This document shows, one piece after another, positions 46,447 to 54,604 of a stretch of DNA of 64,000 nucleotides (the first letter of the stretch is position 1; each line of letters begins with the position of its first letter). The stretch is from Phaeobacter sp. 22II1-1F12B (GTDB lineage Bacteria > Pseudomonadota > Alphaproteobacteria > Rhodobacterales > Rhodobacteraceae). Below the pieces are notes generated by a model. That model saw only the letters and a list, made by a program, of their open reading frames with translations. It was not told where the DNA came from and did not search any database. The stretch is taken from positions 52,039-116,038 of the forward strand of contig NZ_AQQP01000015.1 in the NCBI RefSeq assembly GCF_002210165.1, written 5' to 3'. The position numbers were made by a program, and so were the translations under genes.

Positions 46447-47043
46447 ATGCTTGTTTTCGTGAAGGAAAGACTGGCCTTTCTGGCCGTGCCCAAAACCGGT
46501 ACCACCGCCTATCACGCGGCGCTGGCGCAAAGGGCCGACATGGTCGTTTCCAATCCGCCCGAGCTGAAACACGCGCCGCTTTACCGCTATGACCGGTTTT
46601 TTCGCCCGATGTTCGAAAAAACGTGCAACGCCGAACTTGAAACGCTGGCAGTCATGCGCGAACCGATCAGCTGGCTTGGAAGCTGGTACCGGTATCGCCA
46701 GCGCCCCTATCTTGACGGCAAACCGGCTTCGACCCGCGACATCAGCTTTGACGAATTTGTCGAGGCCTATATGCGCGGCGACAAGCCGCCTTTCGCCAAT
46801 GTCGGCAGCCAGGCACGGTTCCTTGCACCAAGGCCCAACGGAACGGCGATCACGCATCTTTTCCGTTACGAAGACCCGGCGCCCCTGAACCACTTTCTGA
46901 CCGAGAGGTTGAACTGCGATCTCGACCTGCAGCAGCACAATACCTCGCCACGCGCCGATCTGCCGCTTTCGCCCAAGGTGGAACAGAAATTCCGGCGCAA
47001 ATTCGCCGCGGAATTCGAAGTTTACGAGAGCATCGGGGCCTGA
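46447..47043 (+). CDS. Sulfotransferase-like protein
   Basis: A 198-residue protein with a P-loop-like 5'-phosphosulfate motif, VPKTGTTAYH (about residues 14-23), and a 3'-phosphate-binding-like REPISWLGSWYRYR (about 71-84), in the order seen in small PAPS-dependent sulfotransferases. The acceptor is unknown; cell-surface glycans or lipids are plausible. It is shorter than usual family members (about 250-300 residues). It is divergent from recA and ends 4 bases from the convergent cckA stop. A near-CtrA pattern (TTAA-N7-TTTA, 46390-46404) lies upstream with one mismatch. Located next to recA in many Rhodobacterales, to my recollection. Confidence 0.65.
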   Translation: MLVFVKERLAFLAVPKTGTTAYHAALAQRADMVVSNPPELKHAPLYRYDRFFRPMFEKTCNAELETLAVMREPISWLGSWYRYRQRPYLDGKPASTRDISFDEFVEAYMRGDKPPFANVGSQARFLAPRPNGTAITHLFRYEDPAPLNHFLTERLNCDLDLQQHNTSPRADLPLSPKVEQKFRRKFAAEFEVYESIGA

Positions 47044-47047
47044 GCGG

Positions 47048-49369
47048 TCAGCTTAGCTGCTGATGCACCGTATCGGTCAACTGGCTGAGAGAGAACGGTT
47101 TCGGTAAAAACACCGAGTTCGGCACCGCCGGTCGGGAATCGTCGAAGGCGGCCTCGGCATAGCCCGACACGAAGATCACCCGCACGTCCGGACGGGATTT
47201 GAGCGCCTCGCGCACCCATGTCGGGCCATCCATGCCGGGCATCACCACGTCGGTCACGAAGATATCCACCGAGAGGTCTGGGTCTTCGAGGGTGCGCAGC
47301 GCATCCTCGGCGCAATCGGCCTCGAGCACCGTGTAGCCGCGCAGGCGCAGCGCGCGCGAGGCAAAGGCACGCACCGGTGCTTCGTCCTCGACCAGCAGCA
47401 CGACGCCATCGCCATGCTGCGGCACATTGGGCTTGGCTGGCTGGGGCGTGTCGACCGCCGCGCCCTCGGCCAGTTCGTAGACCGGGAAATAGAGCGTGAA
47501 CACGCTGCCTTTGCCAACGACACTGTCGACGAAGATGAACCCGCCGGTCTGCTTGACGATGCCGTATACAGTCGAGAGCCCAAGCCCCGTCCCCTCGCCC
47601 GTGTGTTTGGTGGTAAAGAAGGGCTCGAACACCTTGGGAAGCTTGTCCGCCGAAATGCCGCAGCCTTCGTCGATCACCTTTACCGTCACGTATTCGCCCA
47701 CCGGCACCGTGGCGCGGTCGCGGGTTATGGGTGTGGCGACCACGGCAACCTCGGTTTCGATCCGGATTTCGCCCCCCTCGGGCATGGCATCGCGCGCATT
47801 CACCACGAGGTTCATCAGCACCTGTTCAAGCTGGCGCTTGTCGGCCCTGATCGAATGCAGCACGGTGTCATGCGACAGGGTCAGCGTGACCTTTTCCCCC
47901 ACCAGCCGGTTCAAAAGATGGGTCAGATCAGACAACGTGTCCCGCAGGTCAAGAACCTCGGGCCGCAGCGTCTGCTTGCGGGAAAAGGCGAGCAACTGGC
48001 TGACCAGCGCCGCCGCCCGGTTGGCATTCTGGTTGATCTGGACAAGGTCACCGTAATCCTGATCGCCCTGATCATGGCGCAGCAGCAATAGATCGCAATG
48101 ACCGGAAATCGCCGTCAGCAGGTTGTTGAAATCATGCGCCACGCCGCCGGCAAGCTGCCCGATCGCCTGCATCTTCTGGCTTTGCACGAACTGCGCCTCG
48201 AGCGTCTTAAGCTCGGTCGCATCATTCAGCACCGCGATCAGCAGCTTTTCCCCGTTTTCGCAGACCCGGCTTAGCGAGACCTGCACGAAAATCTCCCTGT
48301 CCTCGCGTTTCAACCGCAAAAACTCGGACGCCTGCGCCGCCTTGCCGCTGATCGTTTCGCGCAACCAGTCCGAGATCGGACGCCCCAGCCCCTCCATCAC
48401 ATGGGACAGCGTGACACCCTTGCCCAGGTCCATGCCGATCAGGCTGGCCGCCAGCCGGTTGGCGACAAGGATTTCGCCGTTCTCCGCCACCTTGATCATC
48501 GGCACTGGCAGGGTTTCGAACACCGACACCGGCCCGGGCGTCGCATCCTCGGGAACCGGCATGAAATAGAGATCGCGGCGCCCCGCCAGCCCGGTTGCCT
48601 CGCTGACCACGACGCTGATCTCTCCGCCCGGCGTGGTGATCCTGTTGACCTCGCCGGGATGTACCGGAAGACTTACGAACAGGCTGTCGATGGTCTTGAC
48701 CCGTTCGCCGCAGATCTCGCGGGCGCTGTCGTTCATGAAAAGAACCGTGCCGGAACTGGCGACGGTGATCATCGCCAATGGCAGGTTTTCCGCGCGACCG
48801 TCTTCAACCGCGACAGCGGGTAGATCCTCGACCCGCCACAGGTACCGGTCCGGCGACACCCAGTGCACCATCAGGCGAAGGCGACCGTCGCGCGTGGCAA
48901 TTTCCTCCATCGCCGCGCCATCCAGCCGGGCCTGGCATTGCAGCCGGTAGAGCGCTGCCGAAGGATTGGCGATATGGCCGCGAAAAGGCGCGTCGAGCGT
49001 CACGTCCGCGTCGCGCCCGACCATCTGCTGCGCCGCCTTGTTACGCAGCAGCACGCTCCCATCCTCATCGGTAAAGAACCCCGGCGCCGGGTCGTTTTCG
49101 ATCAGACGGAAAACGTCCGTCTCAACCGAAGCATAGGGCGACCGCTGGCTAAGATCGCCGACCGTCATGCCGATGGCGACAAGCACCAGCGTCAGCGCCG
49201 ACACCACCATCAACCGCGCCGCGAGTTCGGAAAACCCGGTGAACCACGCGCCGCTGACCAGCAAAAGCGCAAGACCAAGCACCACGGCAACACGAATATT
49301 CCTGCCTCGATAGCTCAGGAAAGCACGGCGGGAGGCCTGGCGTGTATGCACGAACGATCGCTCCGACAA
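47048..49369 (-). CDS. cckA: Hybrid histidine kinase CckA
   Basis: The kinase/phosphatase that drives the ChpT-CtrA phosphorelay, which in Rhodobacterales controls motility and gene transfer agent production and release. The 773-residue product has two membrane helices (about 25-44 and 50-72), PAS-like sensor domains to about residue 390, the phospho-His412 in GGVAHDFNNLLTAISGH, ATPase boxes (NLVVNARDAMP; DEGCGIS; GEGTGLGLSTVYGIVKQTGG) and a C-terminal receiver (about 650-770) with DVVMPGMDG and the VSGYAEAAF block typical of CckA. The start is TTG at 49369; a GTG at 49351 has better GGAG spacing. A CtrA box lies just upstream. Confidence 0.9.
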   Translation of the reverse strand: MSERSFVHTRQASRRAFLSYRGRNIRVAVVLGLALLLVSGAWFTGFSELAARLMVVSALTLVLVAIGMTVGDLSQRSPYASVETDVFRLIENDPAPGFFTDEDGSVLLRNKAAQQMVGRDADVTLDAPFRGHIANPSAALYRLQCQARLDGAAMEEIATRDGRLRLMVHWVSPDRYLWRVEDLPAVAVEDGRAENLPLAMITVASSGTVLFMNDSAREICGERVKTIDSLFVSLPVHPGEVNRITTPGGEISVVVSEATGLAGRRDLYFMPVPEDATPGPVSVFETLPVPMIKVAENGEILVANRLAASLIGMDLGKGVTLSHVMEGLGRPISDWLRETISGKAAQASEFLRLKREDREIFVQVSLSRVCENGEKLLIAVLNDATELKTLEAQFVQSQKMQAIGQLAGGVAHDFNNLLTAISGHCDLLLLRHDQGDQDYGDLVQINQNANRAAALVSQLLAFSRKQTLRPEVLDLRDTLSDLTHLLNRLVGEKVTLTLSHDTVLHSIRADKRQLEQVLMNLVVNARDAMPEGGEIRIETEVAVVATPITRDRATVPVGEYVTVKVIDEGCGISADKLPKVFEPFFTTKHTGEGTGLGLSTVYGIVKQTGGFIFVDSVVGKGSVFTLYFPVYELAEGAAVDTPQPAKPNVPQHGDGVVLLVEDEAPVRAFASRALRLRGYTVLEADCAEDALRTLEDPDLSVDIFVTDVVMPGMDGPTWVREALKSRPDVRVIFVSGYAEAAFDDSRPAVPNSVFLPKPFSLSQLTDTVHQQLS

Positions 49370-49400
49370 ACAGAAGTCGCCCCACAGTTGGGTACAATAG

Positions 49401-49416
49401 TTAACTCAAGATTAAC
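49401..49416. promoter_or_regulatory. CtrA box upstream of cckA
   Basis: TTAACTCAAGATTAAC is an exact TTAA-N7-TTAAC site, 32 bases upstream of the first possible cckA start codon. It would place CtrA at the promoter of its own kinase. I found no LexA box here, although LexA has been reported to repress cckA in R. capsulatus. Confidence 0.75.
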
Positions 49417-49467
49417 CCCTTGAACCCGCTCTTTGCAAACGCCGGAATTCCGCGAAAGCCCTTCGGC

Positions 49468-50634
49468 CTAGTCTCTGGAAAGATGTGCCGAAAAGAACCC
49501 GTCCGTCCCACCGGTCACCGGCCATGACTTTCGGAACGTACAGCGCCAGCCGGAATTGCGGGAGAGAAACGCGTCGATCTGCGCATCGTTCTCCACCGAG
49601 AGCAGCGAACAGGTGGCATAGGCCAGCATCCCGCCCGGCGCGACAAGCGGCATCACTTCGTCCAGAATGCCCGCCTGAATCGCGCGCAATTCCTCAAGCC
49701 GCTCTGGCGTCAGCCGCCATTTCCCGTCCGGTGCGCGCCGCCATGCCCCGCTGCCCGAACAGGGTACATCGCACAGGACGATGTCAAAGGGGCCGCTTTC
49801 GGCGAGATCACGGCCCGAAAGAACCTCCACCGAGGCCCCTGCCCGCGCGGCCCGTTCGTCCAAATCGCGCAACCGTTCCGGCGCCGCGTCATGGGCAAAC
49901 ACCTCGACCCCCGGCTGCGCCGCCAGCGCAAGGCTCTTGCCCCCGCCACCGGCGCAATAATCGAGAACCCGTGTGCCGAGGGCAAACGGCAGCGCCATGA
50001 CAACCGCCTGCGAGGCCGCGTCCTGCAACTCCACAACCCCTGTGCGATAGGCCTCGGACTGACGCAGCTTGCGGGTCCCTTCCAGAATTTCCAAAGCATG
50101 GGGGCTGGCCATATGCGGGCGGGTCTCCATCCCTTCTGCACGAAGCGCCGCCATCGCCGCGTCCCGCGTGCTTCGGGCCCCGTTCACCCGCAGATGCACC
50201 GGCGCCCGATGACGCAGGGCTTCGGCGCTCGCCGCGGCTCCCTCACCCAACGTGTCGACAAACAAGGGCCAGATCCAGTCCGGAATGTCACCTTCCTCGG
50301 CCCCGGAAGCAGGCGCTCGCCCCCCTTCCAGCTCCGCATCGTTCAGACAGGCTGGCCCGTACCCATCCCCCGTAAACATGGTCTCCGGCGCGGTCCCTGC
50401 CGATCTCAGCGCCCCAAGCATCAACCCGCGCCCGGTCTCCGCCCCGCCAAGCGCCGCAAAAGACCGGCGGCAGCGCAGCGCATCAAAAACATGATCCCGG
50501 ATCGCGGCCCGATCCTTGGACCCGGCAAACCGGGACCGGCGCGCCCATCCCGTAAGAACCTGCTCAGCCGGCTGCCCCGCAAGGATCAGGTCGAGACATT
50601 CAACCGCCGCCTGCACCCGTGCCGCCGGGGTCAC
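49468..50634 (-). CDS. RsmB/NOP2-family RNA (cytosine-5) methyltransferase
   Basis: A 388-residue SAM-dependent m5C methyltransferase, probably for 16S rRNA. It has an NusB-like N-terminal domain (about 1-130), a Rossmann core with LDYCAGGGGKSLALAA (about residue 225), and two catalytic cysteines: CDVPCSGSGAWRRAPDGKW (motif IV) and YATCSLLSVEN (motif VI). Motif IV has Val where DAPCS is typical. The start at 50634 is the first credible codon. Roseobacters have more than one gene of this family, so RsmB identity is not certain. Repeat copy B is the next feature downstream on the plus strand. Confidence 0.88.
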   Translation of the reverse strand: MTPAARVQAAVECLDLILAGQPAEQVLTGWARRSRFAGSKDRAAIRDHVFDALRCRRSFAALGGAETGRGLMLGALRSAGTAPETMFTGDGYGPACLNDAELEGGRAPASGAEEGDIPDWIWPLFVDTLGEGAAASAEALRHRAPVHLRVNGARSTRDAAMAALRAEGMETRPHMASPHALEILEGTRKLRQSEAYRTGVVELQDAASQAVVMALPFALGTRVLDYCAGGGGKSLALAAQPGVEVFAHDAAPERLRDLDERAARAGASVEVLSGRDLAESGPFDIVLCDVPCSGSGAWRRAPDGKWRLTPERLEELRAIQAGILDEVMPLVAPGGMLAYATCSLLSVENDAQIDAFLSRNSGWRCTFRKSWPVTGGTDGFFSAHLSRD

Positions 50635-50798
50635 TTCAGACCCCTCCGGCCCGTTTCCCGCATCATATGAAAGAATTCAATACGCTCGCCCATCCGGTGC
50701 CTTTCCCGACGATACCCGTCACATCAGGGGCCGGGTCTACACCCACAACCCGGATGAGAAAAGCCACCTTCGCCGCGTCAGAACCACCAGCCCCAGCC

Positions 50799-50871
50799 CT
50801 TCTTTGGGTCAAAAAATATCCCGGGGCTGAATTGGCCCAAAGGGCCAAGAGGGGGCTGGCCCCCTCTCTTA
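50799..50871 (+). repeat. Dispersed intergenic repeat, copy B
   Basis: Core CTTCTTTGGGTCA...AATATCCCGGGG (50799-50826), followed by two short hairpins, ttggcccaaagggccaa and gagggggctggccccctc. It lies between the rsmB-like start and the sodC stop and is in the same orientation as copy C at 58292. No gene is visible in 50635-50928. Confidence 0.82.
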
Positions 50872-50928
50872 CCTGCCGGTCAGAAGCCCGCTCGCTAAAA
50901 AGAACTGCCCGAAACCGGCATCAGCGGA

Positions 50929-51435
50929 TCACTCGCCGCGATGCTCAAACACACCGCAGGCAATCCGTTCACCCACATCACCGGATGGCTGCGATGTGTA
51001 ATCATCCGTCCCTGCGTGAATGACGAACGCCGAGCCATCTTCATCCAGCAGATAGGTTTCCACGTCGAACTCCGGCAGGAAATGCTCGACCATACCGCTG
51101 CCGTCAGCCGACACATGCAGGTTCGGCAGATCGCCCGGATGCGGGCCCGCCGCGCTTTCTATGCCATGATCCGCGTCGCCCGCAATATGCCCCGCGGCCG
51201 AAGAGAAATCGTCGGCCGAGCAATCGCCGGTTTCATGCAGATGAACAGCAACGGTGCCTTCGGGCAGACCAGTAAGTTTGAGGACCGCATGGGCCATTCC
51301 CGATTCCGTGTCGGTGACCGTCACCGTTCCGTGCGAACTGCCATCGGTCCCCATGACCTCGGTCACGACCTCGGTGGCCTGCGCCGCGCTGCCCATCATC
51401 CCAACCGCGATAACTGAAGCAAAAATCGGTTTCAT
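50929..51435 (-). CDS. sodC: Periplasmic Cu/Zn superoxide dismutase
   Basis: It removes superoxide in the periplasm. The 168-residue product has a signal peptide (MKPIFASVIAVGMMGSAAQA) and all metal ligands: HLHETGDC (Cu His pair and disulfide Cys), GHIAGDADHG, GPHPGDLPNLHV, and the AFVIHAGTDDY block; the second disulfide Cys is in ERIACGVF. A GGGAAGGAG site precedes the ATG at 51435. It is transcribed away from a small membrane ORF and exoD. It might protect respiratory proteins of the nearby caa3 operon. Confidence 0.95.
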   Translation of the reverse strand: MKPIFASVIAVGMMGSAAQATEVVTEVMGTDGSSHGTVTVTDTESGMAHAVLKLTGLPEGTVAVHLHETGDCSADDFSSAAGHIAGDADHGIESAAGPHPGDLPNLHVSADGSGMVEHFLPEFDVETYLLDEDGSAFVIHAGTDDYTSQPSGDVGERIACGVFEHRGE

Positions 51436-51701
51436 CCTGACTCCTTCCCGGGTCTTCCCGGCATAAGCAATAATAACCCCGCCGGTCCCGGCCGGGCCGC
51501 CGCGCCATGCTCCGCACAAAGACAGGCGCAGGCGGTACCGGCGGCCGGGGCCGACGGGTCAATCCCAACGCCGCGCAGGCCGGCCTGTTCCGCGCCAACC
51601 CGGCAATCCGCGGTTTCTTGCCGGGAACGAAATCCGAAGCGGCGACGTTGAACAGGTACAGACGCTTTCAACTTGCACCTTGCCGAACAGGAGACACGCA
51701 G

Positions 51702-51866
51702 ATGCCCGCCTCTTCTTCCGACCGCAAAGCTTCCGACCGCAAAGCTGACCACGGCGCTTCCCGCACGACCCGGGCCCGGTCCATCAAATTCAACGATCTC
51801 TACCTGCACACCAGCATCTGGATCGTCATCGCCACGGCCATGGTCTCTACGAACTGGACCTTCTGA
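51702..51866 (+). CDS. Small membrane protein of unknown function
   Basis: A 54-residue ORF starting MPASSSDRKASDRK with AGGAG eight bases upstream. The first half is Ser/Arg/Lys-rich and hydrophilic. The second half (FNDLYLHTSIWIVIATAMVSTNWTF) contains one membrane helix ending almost at the C-terminus. I do not recognise a family. It lies just upstream of exoD (66 bases). The gap between it and sodC (51436-51701) shows no gene. Confidence 0.6.
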   Translation: MPASSSDRKASDRKADHGASRTTRARSIKFNDLYLHTSIWIVIATAMVSTNWTF

Positions 51867-51932
51867 ACATCGTTACGATGAATTTCCCGTTACTAGGTTA
51901 ACCGGACGGGACTTACCAAAGGAGTGACCGAC

Positions 51933-52616
51933 TTGCTGTCCACCAAGGCCGGACCTTCTTCACCCTCCCTGTCGACGCCGCGCCGCACCAACTGGCGCGG
52001 GTGGCGTCGAAATCGCCGCAGCCACGGCCCCGAGGCCATGCCGGAACTCGTCGACCGGCTCTATAACCTCGCCGACGGGCGCGATTGCGTCAGCATCGAG
52101 ATGCTCGTCCGAACGATCGGCGCTCAGGGACACGCGCCGCTCCTGCTTATCGCCGGGCTTTTCATGATCCTGCCCATCGGCATGATCCCCGGCGTGGGCG
52201 GCGCGCTTGGTCTCCTCGTCGCCATTATCGGTCTGCAAATGTTGCTGGGCCGCAATGGCGTTTCGATCCCCCGTTTTTTCGGCAAGCGCGAGATATCGGC
52301 AGATCGCATCAGGAACCTCGCCGAGCAGGTGCGCCCCGTGTTCGAATGGCTCCGTCGCCGTCTGAAAATCCGGATGGAGTACCTTTCTGCGGGCAAGGTC
52401 TCGCTCTCGATCATCGCCGTCATCCTTATCGTCACCGGCGGGTCGCTACTGGTACTGGGCGCGATCCCTGTCGTTGTCCCGATGATAGGCCTGCCGATCA
52501 TACTCTTTGCCTTTGGCCTATTCGCCCGCGATGGGATAGTTGTGGCCGCCGGTTACGTGTTGATCCTGATCGCCTGCGTGGTGATCTTTCTGCTGCAACG
52601 CAATCTCGCGGGATAA
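51933..52616 (+). CDS. ExoD-family membrane protein
   Basis: A 227-residue protein related to ExoD (named for exopolysaccharide synthesis in Sinorhizobium). The soluble N-terminal half is followed by membrane helices: LLLIAGLFMILPIGMIPGVGG (about residues 71-91, with the conserved PIGMIPGVGG turn), then two more helices at about 150-180 and 185-225. The actual reaction is unknown. The start is unclear: AAAGGAG fits a TTG at 51933 better than the GTG at 51924; an ATG at 52038 is also possible. It is convergent with the triheme cytochrome gene. Confidence 0.85.
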   Translation: MLSTKAGPSSPSLSTPRRTNWRGWRRNRRSHGPEAMPELVDRLYNLADGRDCVSIEMLVRTIGAQGHAPLLLIAGLFMILPIGMIPGVGGALGLLVAIIGLQMLLGRNGVSIPRFFGKREISADRIRNLAEQVRPVFEWLRRRLKIRMEYLSAGKVSLSIIAVILIVTGGSLLVLGAIPVVVPMIGLPIILFAFGLFARDGIVVAAGYVLILIACVVIFLLQRNLAG

Positions 52617-52638
52617 GCCATTTGAGATCAGCGCCGGA

Positions 52639-53634
52639 TCAGGGCTGCAACCGGCTGAAATAGGCCGCCAGGGCCTCTATATCTTCCTCGGTCAACTCGC
52701 GCGCCGCCGCATGCATCAGCGGATCGGCATCATAGATCCCGTCATGCCATAGCTTCAACTGAACCTTCAGAAAGGCTTCCGGTTGGCCCGCAATCGCCGG
52801 TCCGCGCCGGTTCGCCGCATCTCCTCCGTGACATGCGAGACAGGTCGGGATGTCGCGGGTTCCCCTGCGGGCTAGTTCTTCTCCCCGTTCAAGCAGCGCC
52901 GGATCTGCTTCTTCGCTGTCCCTGTCTGCGGCGCGGCCCGAAAGCCCTTTGACCAGGGCGGCCAGTTCCTCGGGCGGCACAAGGCTTGCCGCCTGCGCCA
53001 TGATCCCGCTGGGACGGGTGCCATCACGATACTCTCTCAGCTTTTCTGCGATATAATCCGGCCCAAGCATATCCAGCCTTGGCACCCGCCCGCCAATCCT
53101 CTCATGACAGGCGGCGCAATAGCTTTGGGTCTCGCCCGTCACGTCTGGCAGCGCCGGTGCATTTTCCACCTTGATCGCGGCCAGATAGGCCACGACCGAC
53201 CAGACCTCATCGCCCCGCTCCTTGGCGGGCCAAGCGGGCATCCCACTCATCTTGATGCCGTTCTCGACGATCCAGTGCATCTCGTTCGGCTGCCAATGGG
53301 CAACTGCCTCGGCAATATGCGGCGGCGCGGGCACCATCGCCTGCATCGTCGCGCTGCGTGTGTCCCCCGGGGCCGCATGGCAGGGCGCGCAGGCGGTCGC
53401 GTAATGCCCGGCGCCAAGCGCGATCAGATCGGGATCGCTCAGGTCCGGCGCGTCCTCCATCGAGGGTGCGCGCAGCGCGACAGAGTTGCGAAACGTCGTA
53501 TGCAGCACCCAAGACACGCCGGGCCAGTGCCCCACCTGCGCCGAGACATTGTAAAGCCCCAGCCCCACAACCGCGACCGCCCCGGCAAGCCCAAGCCCGG
53601 CCAAAGCCGCAAGTGTCAGGAACACGCGTGTCAC
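52639..53634 (-). CDS. Triheme cytochrome c
   Basis: A 331-residue membrane-anchored periplasmic cytochrome with one N-terminal helix and three CxxCH heme-attachment sites: CAPCH, CAACH and CLACH, in that order. Each lies in a small cytochrome c domain. The GTG start at 53634 overlaps the ctaG stop (GTGA) and has AGGAGG at good spacing, so the longer frame is rejected. As the last gene of the caa3 operon it probably donates electrons to, or partners, the oxidase. The heme lyase encoded at 11868 is the likely assembly machinery. Confidence 0.88.
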   Translation of the reverse strand: MTRVFLTLAALAGLGLAGAVAVVGLGLYNVSAQVGHWPGVSWVLHTTFRNSVALRAPSMEDAPDLSDPDLIALGAGHYATACAPCHAAPGDTRSATMQAMVPAPPHIAEAVAHWQPNEMHWIVENGIKMSGMPAWPAKERGDEVWSVVAYLAAIKVENAPALPDVTGETQSYCAACHERIGGRVPRLDMLGPDYIAEKLREYRDGTRPSGIMAQAASLVPPEELAALVKGLSGRAADRDSEEADPALLERGEELARRGTRDIPTCLACHGGDAANRRGPAIAGQPEAFLKVQLKLWHDGIYDADPLMHAAARELTEEDIEALAAYFSRLQP

Positions 53635-54209
53635 GCGAACCTCCTGTCCCGCAGGGACATCCCGGTCAGCACCAGCCCCGCGAAAAGGTACACGGGCGTG
53701 CCGATCGCCAGCATCAGCATCCCGCCGATCTGCTGCCCCGAAAGATCGGGCGCCGTACCGCACCAATCCGCGTATAGATCACGCGGGGCGAGCGTCAGGA
53801 TCGCGCCCAGCAGGGTCATATGCATAGAGGTCAGTAACAGCCCGCCCGCCCCGGCCAGCGGCTGATCCGCACGCAGGCACCCGGCCCAGACCAGCAGGCC
53901 GACGGCGAGAAAGCTCGCCTGTTCAGCGACAAAGCCCATGGCCGCGGTCCGCCCCAGCCCATGTGCCGCAGGCAGATGCCAAGCCCAGACCACCGCGAAT
54001 TCCCCCGCGGCGGCGATCAGCGGCGGCACAGGCACGCGGCGCATCAGTTCGGGTAGCCCCAGCACGATCAGCGGCGCGGCCAGCGCGACCAGCGTCATGT
54101 GCCGCAGCATATGGGCGGGGAATACGGGCATCAGGTCTTCGAGCGGCACCAGCCAGATCAGCGCCAGCAGCCCAAGCCCGGGGATCAGCAGCGCCAGCCT
54201 CATCCGCAT
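53631..54209 (-). CDS. Caa3-type cytochrome oxidase assembly membrane protein (CtaG_Caa3)
   Basis: A 192-residue membrane protein with about five to six helices. The HMLRHMTLVALAAPLIVLG segment (about residue 33) and the WHLPAAHG and SMHMTLLGAIL histidine motifs are typical of the CtaG_Caa3 family that assists assembly of caa3 oxidases, possibly copper delivery. It overlaps neighbours on both sides (10 bases with the upstream gene, 4 with the cytochrome gene), so all are one operon. It is not the Cox11-type CtaG. Confidence 0.85.
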   Translation of the reverse strand: MRMRLALLIPGLGLLALIWLVPLEDLMPVFPAHMLRHMTLVALAAPLIVLGLPELMRRVPVPPLIAAAGEFAVVWAWHLPAAHGLGRTAAMGFVAEQASFLAVGLLVWAGCLRADQPLAGAGGLLLTSMHMTLLGAILTLAPRDLYADWCGTAPDLSGQQIGGMLMLAIGTPVYLFAGLVLTGMSLRDRRFA

Positions 54210-54604
54210 CCCTCCAGCAGCAGCAGCGGAAGCGAGACGAACACCACCCCAATGAACGAGATGATCGACAAAAGGAACGCCGCATGGCCCAGAAACCGGT
54301 GCCGGTCTTCGGCCTTGCCTTGCTGGTTCAGGTGATCGCCGGTCTCACGCACATCCCATTGCCGCCACGCGCGCCAGCCGATCCATCCGATCAGGGCAAG
54401 CACCACAACGCTGAAAACGATCAGGCCCTGTCGCACCGGCTCGACCGGCAGGCCCTTGGCACAGCTCAGCGCGACCAGCCCATAACAGATCACGAAATGC
54501 GCCGCCCAGGCGAGCGGCGACAGCGTGATACGCCATAGGCTCGCCTGCTCTTCGGCGAATTCCTCGACTTCTTCGTCGCGCGGTTGCTGGCCGTCTTCGC
54601 TCAT
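54200..54604 (-). CDS. Small membrane protein of the caa3 oxidase operon
   Basis: A 134-residue protein with a Glu-rich N-terminus (MSEDGQQPRDEEVEEFAEEQ) and three membrane helices at about residues 28-48, 60-80 and 108-130. It has no recognised catalytic residues. It lies between the fused oxidase subunit I-III and ctaG with 4- and 10-base overlaps, a position in caa3 operons often filled by small uncharacterised membrane proteins. It is probably an accessory or assembly factor. Confidence 0.75.
   Translation of the reverse strand: MSEDGQQPRDEEVEEFAEEQASLWRITLSPLAWAAHFVICYGLVALSCAKGLPVEPVRQGLIVFSVVVLALIGWIGWRAWRQWDVRETGDHLNQQGKAEDRHRFLGHAAFLLSIISFIGVVFVSLPLLLLEGCG

Noticed and set aside
49370..49467. 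LexA box at the cckA promoter
   Set aside because: Looked for because LexA represses cckA in R. capsulatus; no GTTC-N7-GTTC or GAAC-N7-GAAC is present, only a CtrA box.
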